Below are positions 1-11,202 of a stretch of DNA of 64,000 bases, piece after piece. The stretch's first letter is position 1, and every line of letters begins with the position of its first letter. The stretch comes from Sparassis latifolia. Its lineage: Eukaryota; Basidiomycota; Agaricomycetes; Polyporales; Sparassidaceae. The stretch spans positions 1,550,001 to 1,614,000 of the forward strand of contig CM031553.1 in assembly GCA_018466975.1 (NCBI GenBank). Reading direction: 5' to 3'. A program made the position numbers and the translations under genes. Under the pieces are notes generated by a model. The model had not been told where the DNA came from and did no database searches. It worked only from the letters and a program-made list of their open reading frames with translations.

Positions 1-812
1 GCCGAAGTACTTGCTCGGAGACGACACAGGCGTGGCGGCAGCGGATAGAGAGCCGAGGGACTGTTCGACGAGACCTTGCAGGGTCGCCGGATTAATGCCG
101 GTGCCGAGAACAGCGATGTTGCCGGCACCGAAGACGGACGCGGCGTACGCCTTGACGTCGTCGATGGTGAGGTGACTGTTGGCGGAGGAGAACACGGACG
201 AGCCGAGGCCGTTGCGGAACGCGAGCGCGTGCGCGAGCTCGAGTGCGTGCGTCGCAGGGTCTGAGAGCAGGGCGGTGGATTCTGCCTGGCACACGGGCGC
301 GACGTACTCGCTGAATTCGTGGCGGGTGAACTTGGCGGAGGTCACGAAGGAGGAGAGCACGTCCACGAAGAACGGCCTATGCGACTTCAGCGCGAAATCA
401 GCGCGTTCATATTCGACAACACTCACTCATCGCCCCTCAGGAACTCGGCAGTGACTGCCAGGTGCTCCCTTGTCAGACTTGTCGACAAGACACCACCATA
501 GAGCTCAGCTTCACGGATGGTACCCAACGCGGAACGCTGGCCCGTACTCTGCTCATGACGCATTCAACTGTGATGCGCTTTCCACAAAAAATATTATTCG
601 ATACGTACTTTGAAAGCAAAACCCTTCAGAGCATGAGCGACACCAGGCTTAGTCTCGAACCTGCTGCCCGCCTTAATGAGAAAAGTGACAGCGGATGTCG
701 GCTCGCCGTTGTCTACCGCTGCAACCTTGACGCCAGCGGTGTCGACAACAGTCGCAAAATTTCGTGCAAGACGCGACGCACTACGCACGGCCGACGCTCT
801 GGCGGCGAGCAT
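1..812 (-). CDS. QCR2: Cytochrome b-c1 complex core subunit 2, 5' part
   Basis: This is the N-terminal part of a mitochondrial complex III core protein, a non-catalytic relative of the processing peptidases in the inner membrane. The start ATG is at 812-810 and opens a basic, Ser/Ala-rich presequence (MLAARASAVRSASRLARNFA). Exon 1 (812-609) ends with FAFK before a gtacgtat donor. Exon 2 (about 549-430) encodes QRSALGTIREAELYGG and SLTREHLAVTAEFLRGDE. Exon 3 starts near 376 with PFFVDVLSSFV and is open to the left edge, so the C-terminal half is outside the window. No HxxEH zinc motif of the catalytic beta-MPP type is seen, as expected for a core 2 protein. Family assignment is from remembered motifs and is firm. 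Confidence 0.9.
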
Positions 813-983
813 GGAGAATTCTGGGAGACGAGAGGAATAAAGCTGGAGGGAGTAGTGTAAATTCGGTGCGACAGCGAGGCGCTCCGGAATTGGCCGAAAC
901 CGACAACGCCAAGAAAAAACTGTGTATTTCAAGAGCAAGGAACATCACATTTCAAACATATTGACGCAAATTCAGCCATCGTA
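813..983. promoter_or_regulatory. Short QCR2 upstream region
   Basis: This 171-bp gap lies between the QCR2 start and the 3' end of the methyltransferase gene, both on the minus strand. It must hold the QCR2 promoter and the terminator of the upstream gene. No clear TATA box was identified. Confidence 0.4.
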
Positions 984-2250
984 CTACATCCTACGCGTTC
1001 TGCGCGCGTGCACAGTCTGATACGTGAAGATCATCCCGGGAACTGTATCCAGCTCGCGCAACGCCCCGTCAATCAGCACCTGAATATTCACCTCGGAAAT
1101 GCCGTAGTCGATCAACAGCATTCTCACCGACTCCGTATACGTCTTCAACGTGTCGGCGAACTTCCTGCCCACCTCTCGAAATACAGGGTCTGACGTCCAT
1201 TCCCCGATGGGAACGTCAAACTGCTGCACATGAAGTCGGTCAAATTTGCCCGACTGGCGGATCCAACCAGGGATCTGGGGGCCCGTGGGGTGCACACCTC
1301 CCCTCATCTGCAGAGCGCGTAGTACAGCATCGAAGAAATTACAGAGACCAGGTGCAGGAATCGCAGGATTCATGCGATTCACCGGCATGCGCCCCCACTC
1401 GCAGGCGACGAACAGTCCACCTGGACGGAGGACTCGTGCGACTTCCTGGAGAAGCCGAGGATAGTTCTCGACCTTGTGCCGTAGTTCAGATATATATCAT
1501 GCATCAAGTTGAACTACTCACTGCCATGGAGATGCTTCGACCATGAACAAAGTCAATGGTGCCGTCCTGGTACCGGAAGCGCTCGCCGAGATCTTGCATC
1601 TCAAACTGCACTCTAGGACCCGGGTAACGAGTTGCGATCGGAACTTCCAAGCAGCGAAGTCGTAAGTCTTCCCAATCACAGAAGAAGAGCCAAGATGAAC
1701 ACGTACCGATATCAATGCCATCAAATCTCACATGCGGAAACCTCTGTGCCATTTCCATGACCCTGTGGGGACAAATGAAGAGATGAGATGACCTGAATGA
1801 AGAATATGGTACCATTTTCCTGTCCCAGTGCCCAAATCCACCACATGACGCTCTTCTCCAGGTAAGGCCTGCAGAACCTCTTCGACGGGCCCTACGAAAT
1901 GTTCTCCGATCAGCCTATGGAGCAGTACATGCTGCTCATCATATCTCTGCACAACATGTTGACTCAGCTATATGCACACCACAGTAGCAGTAGAAGCTGC
2001 AATTAAGAGCAATACGTACAGCCTGCTCGTGCGCATCAACAGGTAGAGGATACGGAGAACGACCATGAGAATGGAAGAGTCGATTGCCCCGCTCCTGAAA
2101 GTAGTCGGGGAATTCTTCTGTACGCAACTCTGTGATTTCAGAGGACGTATCGGACCGAGCGTCCTCTTGAGAGAGGTCGGGGCCATCCCCGGAGTCATCA
2201 CCAGAGTTAGGATTGTCGTGAGCATGGACCATGGGATCATCGACAGACAT
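984..2250 (-). CDS. LaeA/TAM-like SAM-dependent methyltransferase
   Basis: This is a class I SAM-dependent methyltransferase of about 343 residues in five exons that I could join in frame: 2250-2020, 1946-1813, 1762-1707, 1643-1522 and 1472-984. An acidic, disordered N-terminus is followed by a lead-in segment (FPDYFQERGNRLFHSHGR). Then come the glycine-rich SAM motif I (VVDLGTGTGKW), the acidic loop (RFDGIDI), a motif-II-like GTIDFVHGRSISMA, and a post-motif (VLRPGGLFVACEWGR). This architecture is common among agaricomycete LaeA-like or UMTA-type enzymes. The substrate cannot be told from sequence. The start MSVDDPM is chosen at 2250; a second ATG lies six codons later. A velvet-family gene lies 40 kb away in the same window, but LaeA-like genes are numerous in these fungi, so a link is only a possibility. 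Confidence 0.85.
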
Positions 2251-3605
2251 GCAGGAGGTACGCTTGACTGTGGTTGGGAACAAGGGCAAGCGGCCGTCGG
2301 GGATGGCTTTTGAGCATGGTCGCATAAAACTCCGACGATTGTGAACAGCGATGGAACTCAGCGGCGTAGGCGTATCCAGAAACAGCTCGATCACAGAGGG
2401 ACTTGAAGTGTCAACGTGTCAGCTGCATTTCTGATTCACAAAAAAGGTGACAGGAACAAGAGTGCTAGCAACGGCAGCACGCGTTAGGTGTCTCTGCAGA
2501 ATTAATAACAAGCGTCAGCGCCTTATCCAGGGGTCGAGCTATTGTCGAAAACCCGAAAGAGGAACAAGAGAGACCCTGAGGGCCTGAGAGGAAGAACTTC
2601 CAAATGCATAATAAGGTGGCGGCTAAGTCGAGTCGACTAGAATTGGTCAGCTCAGGGAGTGCGCGGACTTTGAGAGAAGGCGCGGGCGCGACGTCTTGAT
2701 GTAAGCCGGAGACCCTGGAAACCGGGAGCTTTTCACCCACGCATTCCATGGGTGAAAACGAGCGGGCCACCGGAGCTGAGCACGATGTGGACGGTGAGAG
2801 CCTCGTGAGACGATACGATCCCTATCCATCAGGTTCTCTCCATCGATGCCGACGCTAAGGAGCATCAATAATCGCGGCAGAAGGAGCCTCGCGCGTACCA
2901 AGGCTCGGAGATGCGAACACTGCTGGAGCGCACGAGACCACCTGAACAACACCAATCAGAGAGCTAGGACAGCGTTCATGGGCCATCATTACCTGACTGT
3001 TGTTCTTCATTTGGTTCTGTGGGTCCCAACAGAATTTTGCGGGGAGACTCCAGAAAGAGCCCCCTTGTTGGCGACATTTACTACAGTATTCCGCAATAGA
3101 AAACACCTCCGCGGCAAAGACACCAAGTATGAGAGATCCTCCAACCGCTTTCCACCTCGCCCCAGAATTCGTTAGCGAACTGCATATTCCAATAAAGGAT
3201 AATCACAGTAAACAGTCCCCGTTAACACTTTACGCAGCGGTAGAAGCAGAAGATCCCCGCGAAGAATTCAAAGATCCTCCCAGTCGACGAGGTGCTTCCA
3301 TTCCCTCGAGTAAATCGCACAGCTATGGCGGAAACACGTCCAAATATTGAGCATGCGGTTCGAAAGGTAGCATGGCATAGACAGTTATTCGAAGAGACGA
3401 AATCTAAACAAGCAGAGGAGACAGGTGGAAAAGAATATTGCAATTTGAACTTCACCCTACTTCACCTCGAGCGATACCGTGGGAAACTACGCGATCGTTG
3501 ATTGCCGAAAAGGGTAATTCGGTGGTTCACTCCATGCACCTCCCCACAGTGTGGCCACATCCGGTTTGACCCTTCCCCCCTCTCCAATATAACCCTTCGT
3601 GCAAT
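2251..3605. other. Intergenic region without recognisable gene
   Basis: About 1.35 kb between the divergent methyltransferase and polymerase genes. Reading frames of up to about 115 codons occur on both strands but none shows a recognisable domain or convincing intron structure. A pyrimidine-rich stretch (3570-3600) lies just before the polymerase start. I see no RNA gene or repeat. Confidence 0.5.
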
Positions 3606-6600
3606 ATGTCTGACGTAGAGACTTTTCTCCGGGAACTAGACGAGCGTATGAATTATCCGGACGAGGATATTGACGAATATCTGTGGCGCCACAGAAACCA
3701 GAGGTACGCGGGCGGGGAGAGCCATCGCCAGAACATGCATCTCATCAGTCAACCAGTCAAATAGGCATATCTTCCAGCGGGGAACGTTCGTTATCCGTCG
3801 CCATCGCTGCAGCTAACCCTTTAGCATCGTGCAACGAGCTTCACGGTATGGATCTCGTGGCCGCATTGGTTGTGTGTGGCTGGATATTCTAACACAATTC
3901 ATACCTTCTTGTAGAAGAAATGGTACAAGGGCCATCGAATAGGTATACATTCCATATCAGTACATTGCTGCTAACGCTACTCACACACCGATTTCTTCCT
4001 ACCAGCGTGAAACGGAAGTCGCCAGACTCAAATGGCATCTCGACTTCTCCACCTAGAAAAAGGCAGAGAACAGACAACACCCATGAGAATAAAATACTTG
4101 ATCATAATCCGCCTTCAGATAGGGTAGATGCTGCAAGGACTGCATATTCACAACATATTTCATCGTAAGTATCACCCCGTCGACCTATACGAAATGAAGT
4201 TATTAATTCCTCAAAGACCTCAGAGGCCCCACGAAACTGCAGATCATACGGAAGATGTGGATATTTTGAGTAATCAGAAGGATGTGGTTGTTCTAAACGC
4301 GACAGGCTCGCGGCCTAGAGTGTCAAACACACATGGAGTTCATAGTATGGCTGATCATCACGATCCAGAACTTCCACTCCATCAATTATCGATTCCAATC
4401 CAAGAAGACCGACCCACGGAAGCTGTACATGGTCCCACTAACAAGGACACGCCTCACCCGTCAAGTCCTGCACGAGACGTCAAATCAGCAACGGAAGCGT
4501 CTGCGGGCTCTTCCAGGGACGCGCCGAAAGCGTCGAGTTGTGCCAGTACAGTGAAATCGAATCGCCGCGACAAAGTGCTAAAGATTCCTAAGGAAGATCC
4601 CCGACAAGCTCGGATTACGAATAATAGCACCATCACCACGCTGCCCAGCTCCGCCGTCAGCCTATCCGCCGTATCTCCCTCATCGATCAACAATACTAGA
4701 GCGAATAGCGTGAAGAACCAGAAGCAGCAGACCACAGCGAAGAACCAGAAATCGAAGAAGACAAAGGTGCTTACAACTCCGGCGGAGTACGCACGACGGC
4801 TGCAGGCAGAATACAAACCAAAGCGGTCCGTTAAGCCACAGTACCTTAAGGGAAAGAAGATTCTTTATGTTGGTGATGATATGCTTTATGCCAGTGCGGA
4901 GACGAAGGGCAAAATGAATATTGTGAGTGATTCCTCCCGCATGTCCGTTGTCTTCTTGTTCCGCCCGTGGCTCACACAGAAGACTCCGCCGCCAACTTTA
5001 GATTAAGAAGTATGGAGGAACACTGGTCGCAACATACGATCCGGATGAGGTCACACATATTGTGACCGACATATCAAAGGAGATACTGCTCAAAGCTCTC
5101 GGCCTCAGGTCTCTTGATCAGATTCCCAGCCACATTCACACAGTGAAGTGGAGATGGATCATTTCCGGTCCAATTAGCAGTAGAAGCGGTCGCGCAGGTC
5201 AGCCTAAAGGCAAAGGAAAGGCAGTAGACGTTGGCGGCGATCAAGCAGAAGATGATAAGGGTGCCCAACAGGAAGAAGAGGTCCCAGCGTGGATGCCATA
5301 CGAATTCGAATACGCCGCCTTCGACGAGAGGATTGACGCTGACCCATTCTGGCAGCGGAACATGGCGCACAAGCGCGGACGGGGAACCGGAGATGGATGT
5401 GATAGGGGCAGTTCTAGTGGGCGCAGAAGTCTGGACAGAGATCAGGAAAGCGGCGAGGTCGGCAGCATCTCGTGCGTATGGGGTGTGGTGTGCACGTTGC
5501 GGCATATTCTGACATCGGCATCAGCGAGTTCACACAGGATAAAATTGTTCCCCAAGTTTCGGCGATAGTCGAACACGAGGAAGCGCTGTCCTCTCCACCT
5601 TCCCCTTCCAGACCTACCACTGGGTGCGATGGGCGAGCACGTCCCTCAACGAAGCGGACCACGTCGACCACGGTGAAAGGCCGTTCAGCTTTCCGCAGGG
5701 ATTCTCAAGCAACGATAGCCAGTTCCTCCGCTTGCGACCCGCTGGCCACCTTCTATGAGGTAGCACGGGCCGAACGAGATGAAGTGGGTCTGTTTCAATC
5801 GCACACAATGTCTTCTGTCTCAATGTGGCCCTTCTCTTCCTATAGCTGCTGCGTTGTCAGGAGACAGACACCGATACTGATACGGGGGATGAGTCAGACA
5901 GAGACAGGCAACACAGCGTCCATAATGCTTACCGTGAGCCCGCGAAGAAAAGGGTGCGTGGACCTTGTACTTTACTTGGGACCATGCAAGAGCATATCGG
6001 CCTATTTACTGACTCCACCAGGGATTTCTGTGTGATAACAAGGACCCACCATTGCCTGGAGAATGTCCCAATCAGGATGTCATTGACAAGGTATCTATCA
6101 CATGTCGAGTCCTCCAATCCTGACCGTAACAATATCTCAGTTGCAGGAGTTGAGGGAGCTTCACAAAGCCAAGCCATCGGCCGAGGACCGCTGGCGTGTC
6201 TTCAGCTATGACAAGGGTAGGAGAAATTTTCATCTAGTCCCGTTTGTTCCTCACCCTCATACTCTCGCACTCGATTCCCCAGCTATCAGATCACTGAAGG
6301 ACTACCCTACCAGAATCAAGTCGTGCAAGGAGGCGCGGGCAATCCGAAGTATTGGCGAGAAGACTGCTCAGAAGGTGTGCTGGCTGTACTCCCATTGCCG
6401 AGTGGTCTGCGCTTACGGTCCACTCAGATTATGGAAATAATTCAAACTGGCAATTTGCGTCGCATTAAGTACGAGAGGACTGAGGACGTCGGTGTGATCA
6501 ACTTGCTTCAGGGAATTTACGGCGTTGGTGAGTTGATGCCTTATACTCAAATCAAATATTTGACAGTGTGCTCACTCACATTCAAGGCAGAAATACCGCT

Positions 6601-7818
6601 TTTCAATGGTATGCAGCCGGATGTCGGACTTTGGAGGATGTTAAAGCCAGAAAAGGGGGGATCAAGCTCAGTGCGTCCCAGGAGATCGGACTGAAGTTTT
6701 ATGCAGGTAAGTGGTGTGCATTCAACCTGTTAATCGTCTGAGTAGTCTGGTCATCAATCTAGACATAAATACAAGAATGCCGAGGAGCGAAGCTGCAGCA
6801 ATTTTTGAGATTATTAAGCCAATCGGTCTGCATTTTATCCACTCTGCAGCGGTTGCTCGATCACTAATCTTCGTTGTGAACAGCGCGGAGTATCGATCCG
6901 AACTTGGTGATCGAGATCATGGGAAGCTTCAGACGGTTTGGTGAATTTTATCTCTCCCCGACACTGCATGCTGATCAGTCGACAGAGGAAAGGCCGACTG
7001 CGGAGACATAGATATTCTCATCACTCGACCGACGGCAGATGGCGGGAATCACAGAGGTGGGTCAGCGTTCGGAACCGGTCTTGAAATAAATTTCATATCA
7101 ACGGCAGGCGTCCTCAAACATCTTTTGCGGGAGCTGCATCGACGAGGTATCATCACGGAAAATCTCGCTATGCCGGAAGATTTTGACGACTTGGAGCTAA
7201 TATATCGAGGGCTGTGTAGGCGAGACCCGCATAGTATGAGACGCCGGATAGGTGAGAGCTAAATCGGTGAAGACATCCTGATCGGACGTTGATTCCTCTT
7301 TCCGTAGATTTTCTCACCGTCCCGTATGAGTCGAGAGGTGCCGCTCTGCTCTACTACACTGTAAGTGAACTCGTCGATTCGCATATTCCGCAGTTAAAGG
7401 GGATATAATGCGGGACGTTGTAGGGTGATGATATCGTGAGTGTCTTTATTTTAGTCTAGATGCTAACGCATCTCACCGCCTCCCGTCTCAAGTTCAATCG
7501 GTCTATGCGGCTGAAAGCCAACAAGATGGGGTACTCACTCAATCAGAAAGGCTTATTCGCTGGCGTCGTGCGGAATCCAAGGGATCGTCGCCAGAAAACA
7601 AATCAAGGTGAGCCTTCTCACCTCCTTCGTGTAAGTGCGCGATTTGAACCCATAGCCTTAGGCAACATAATTGCCTCGGAGACTGAGCGAGAGATCTTCG
7701 ACATACTCGGTACGTATCATTCACAATCTGAGGACAGAAGAATAAAAGTTTAAGCTCCGATCGTGTCGTCTTAGGTGTACCATGGCAAGAACCCCACGAA
7801 CGAGTTAGGAATTTCTAA
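3606..7818 (+). CDS. DNA polymerase lambda-like (family X)
   Basis: A repair polymerase acting in gap filling during base excision repair and end joining. The start MSDVETFLRELDER is at 3606 and the stop TAA ends at 7818, with roughly ten introns. Domain order: a low-complexity N-terminus; a BRCT domain (about 4835-5170; GKKILYVGDD, YGGTLVATYDPDEVTHIV, HTVKWRWIISG); a Ser/Gly-rich linker; then the lyase domain with helix-hairpin-helix motifs (about 6030-6530; ARAIRSIGEKTAQK, LLQGIYGVG). The palm domain carries GSFRRGKADCGDIDIL with the paired catalytic aspartates (DID) and a third aspartate in RIDFLTVPYE. The thumb has GYSLNQKGLF and ends GVPWQEPHERVRNF. All three metal-binding aspartates are present, so activity is expected. 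The BRCT domain and length favour lambda over beta. Exon limits in the linker (5200-6030) are uncertain. Confidence 0.88.
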
Positions 7819-8142
7819 GAAGCAAATTTGCGGAAGACGTCATATTGGATTATACGACTCATGCTGCGTGTTGGAGCCGCGAGGACATGGATAATATCAA
7901 TGTGTATTGCCACACGAACATTTCACTGTCCGTGTCTTTCATATGATCAGAATTTGGAAGGAAATGGAAACCCAGGAGTATATGGCGACTGCCTTCCTAC
8001 TCTCATATAGACGCCGGAGACGATCATTGTGCTGTTGTACAAATAGCATGAGTAGGAGTGAGCATTTGAAGGCCAGATAAATTCACTAATGAATCATTGG
8101 ATTGAAAGATAATATGAGGACTCGCAGTTCACTTACGACTCG
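7819..8142. other. Convergent 3' intergenic spacer
   Basis: A 324-bp spacer between the tail-to-tail polymerase and fusion-enzyme genes. It presumably holds both polyadenylation regions; no other structure was seen. Confidence 0.5.
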
Positions 8143-10460
8143 TCATCCACAAAATTCAATAGCGACTCTCGTGAATGTCTCGGTCACCTTCCGAATACTG
8201 TCCACAGTCGCAAACTCTCTCGCTGCATGTGCGCCTTCCCCCTGTGCACCGAACAGCACGACCGGCATGCCCTTCTCCGCCAGCAACGCGCTATCTGCCC
8301 AGTAGGTAGCGCCAGCGACCGTCGGCGCATGTTCCAAGACGCTTTCCGCATGCTGTGAGAACATCTTCACGAATGGATTCTCCCGGTCCACTTCATACGG
8401 TGGTCGGGCATCTCCAACACGCAGCAAGTAGCGGAAATCCGGCACACGGTGAGAGACTTCGTCGAGTACTGCACGCAGCTGGGTTTCGACTAACGTCGGG
8501 GTCTCTCCAGGAACAGTGCGTCGCTCGACTGATACCGTACACAAAGCCGGATACGAGGATGCCTCTTCCCCTCCGCGAATCAAGCCTGCATGCACCGTAC
8601 CCGTGCCCAGCACAGGATGCTCCGCATGTGCTCCTTTGAGCAACGTGTCGCCATACGCCTCTAATGCGACAAGAAAATGCCCAGCCTTTACGATCGCATC
8701 GACACAAAGATCAGGCCGCGAGCCGTGGCCTGCCTTCCCGATAATATCCACTTCAAACCATACGAAGCCCTTGTGCGACAGCATCAGCTCCAAATTGGTA
8801 GGCTCGCTTACGACGGCGGCGTCTGCACGCCAGCCCGCAGCAAGTACTTCTTGAGTGCCGAGGCTCAAATTCTCTTCGTCTGCTACGAGGGTAAGGATGA
8901 TGTCACCTCTCGGTCTCGACGCGCGGGCGCGGTGTGCAGCGACAAGGGACGCGGCGATGCCTGCTTTCATATCAAATGTTCCCCGCCCGTGCACTGCGTC
9001 ATCGACAAGCGAGCCACTGAGCGGATCCCCGTCATAGCCTGCGAGGGTGACGGTGTCGATGTGCCCGTTGAACATAAGTGACTTCCCGCCACCGCTTCCG
9101 CGTGCAACACCGACGACACTAGGGCGACCAAGGTGCGCCTCCAGGCGATATGCATCGGAGTCGTGATGCGCGAGCCATGCAAGGAGATAGTCTACAATTT
9201 CAGTTTCGCCTGCTCCACCACTAAGGTCGGGGTTCGAAGAGTCGATCCGGGTGAGTATCTGTGTCAGCTCTACAGGGTCTGATGTCGTGCTATCAAAGGG
9301 TGCCGTGTACTGGCGAGGTCCTTCGGTAGCGAGCAGCACGACCACGGACTCGGGTTTAATGAGGTCTTTCTGACTCGCGAGTTGACGTAGCGCCGCAAGT
9401 GGAGCGGCACCACATGGCCCAACACCTATGCCTACTGCATGGAGGTCTTGTACTGCTCGGTGAGCCTCTATGTCTGGGATTGATATCGCGATGTCAACCC
9501 CCTCGCTGAGCAGCGGCCACGCTATGGACGACACGGTTCCGCAGTTCAGGCCTGCCATGATCGTCGGGCTCGTAAACACGCTAGGAGGCGTAGATGACGG
9601 AGAGGTGCATGTCGACAAGCTCTTCCGCAGACAGGCAGCGGTATCTGGCTCAACCGTGATTACCGTGGTTGCGCGACCCTGATGCTTATAGTGCGCAACG
9701 ACGGCCTGCGCGAGCGAGCCAACGCCGACCGGTACGATTACCACGTCCGCAAATTTACCTCTTGTCAAGGAGGCGACCTGTTCATCCACCTCAGTCAGCA
9801 CCGTCGAGTACCCATCGACAATCCACTGTTTCATACAAGCTATGAATACTTTGGGCCTGCAGGCATAAATGGACACACCTTGGGCACGTCTTCGTATCCT
9901 GCGAAAGCCGTATCCTGTATGAGAATTCCTCCAGTCAGCGCGTTTGCCGCTAAGCTCGCTGTCTTCACCGCCGCATCGTAGTCTCCGTCTGTCTTGACAA
10001 CACGCGCGCCCTCCCCGGCGATGAAGTCACAGATCGTGCTGTCTAGTGCTGCCGGTACATAGATCTCACAACCGACGCCGAGTAGCTTAGCCATACGTGC
10101 AAGTGCTCTGCCATGGTTCCCATCGGTTGCAGCGAAGAAGGTAATGTGTGCATCGCGCGCACGAGAAGCGAGAAGCTCAATGGACATGTCCGGATCATAT
10201 GGGAGCTGGACTTCACGCGCCACAGCCTTGCATGCCGCCCAGGATGCTCCTAAGATCTTGAATGCGGGAAGCCCGAAACGCTCTGCTTCATTCTTTAACA
10301 AGACTTTATCGCACCCGAGTTGTGCTGCATCAAGAGAGTGTAGCACAGTAGGGCTGTATCCTGGGAGGTTGCGGTGGAAACTGGCCAAGTTGACATCCGG
10401 AATAGAGGCTTCAGGTGCTGTGTATGAGCTTGAACGCTTTCGGCGGTAAAATGCTGGCAT
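8143..10460 (-). CDS. Fusion enzyme: PLP diaminopropionate ammonia-lyase-like + M20 metallopeptidase
   Basis: One two-exon gene (10460-9879 and 9825-8143, 53-bp intron, about 754 residues) encodes two enzyme domains. The N-terminal part is a fold-type II PLP enzyme resembling diaminopropionate ammonia-lyase: FHRNLPGYSPT, the Schiff-base lysine region FGLPAFKILGASW, TDGNHGRALARMA, QDTAFAGYEDVPK joined by splicing to WIVDGYSTV, then VGVGSLAQAV and a VEPD segment. From about residue 390 an M20 peptidase/deacetylase of the ArgE/DapE type follows in the same open exon. Its metal ligands are visible: FNGHIDTV, GRGTFDMKAG, VADEEN, VSEPTNLEL, GKAGHGSRPD and the late GEGAHA. ATG at 10460 is taken as the start; upstream in-frame codons lack ATG. 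The pairing suggests sequential handling of an acylated or peptide-linked amino acid, but that is inference. Both domains look intact. Confidence 0.85.
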
Positions 10461-11202
10461 GCCTCTCCGGCAGAACGGTGCGTAGGAAGGTGAAGTTCCT
10501 GCCAATGTCACTGATCACCAATGAGCTGAAACACTGAACATGTTCTGCCAATCGGGATCCTGTTACCTTACTTGCAAGGTATACCACCCTCGACGTCGAG
10601 TTGCAGGTAGAATTCGAAATACTGCTTATGCCCTCACGGCAATCTTAAGATAGGTTACATACCTTCTAAGTTTAGATAGAAAATATTGCGATGGTAAACC
10701 AACCTCACCTTCGAAATGATGTTCAGCCTTCAGCTAGGCCAGAACAATTTCCATATATAACATATCAGACTTGGACTTAGCCGAGCTGTGGGTGACCCGA
10801 GTGACCCGATGCTCAGTACCTGCGGGTGCAGCTCAACTGCCACCGCTACAGAAAGACGATGTCTTGAAGTCGCTTGTATTACTGGTCAAAGGCTGGAGTC
10901 CACAATCAAACTGTAAACGGGAAAATTAAAAGAGCATAATATATATGCTGTACACAAGTTGTTACAATGCAATGTGACGGTATAGGTCCAGATATCTGCA
11001 GGAAAAACAAGAACAACGGCCGCGGTAGGACCCATGAAACATATATCCTACGGTAACATCAGAACAAGGACCATGAAAGCGAGTACGAATGAGAAGAAAC
11101 AAGGCCGAAGGTAAGAAACAAGGCCGAAGGTAAGAAAGGCCTAATACTACTGCTAGTAGTGTTGACCCACCGCCTGCGACGAACATGAGTACTAACTTAT
11201 AT
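10461..11202. other. Intergenic region between two minus-strand genes
   Basis: About 740 bp holding the fusion-enzyme promoter and the acyl-CoA synthetase 3' end. A short direct repeat (aaacaaggccgaaggtaaga twice, 11098-11137) is the only structure noted. No gene is supported. Confidence 0.5.
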
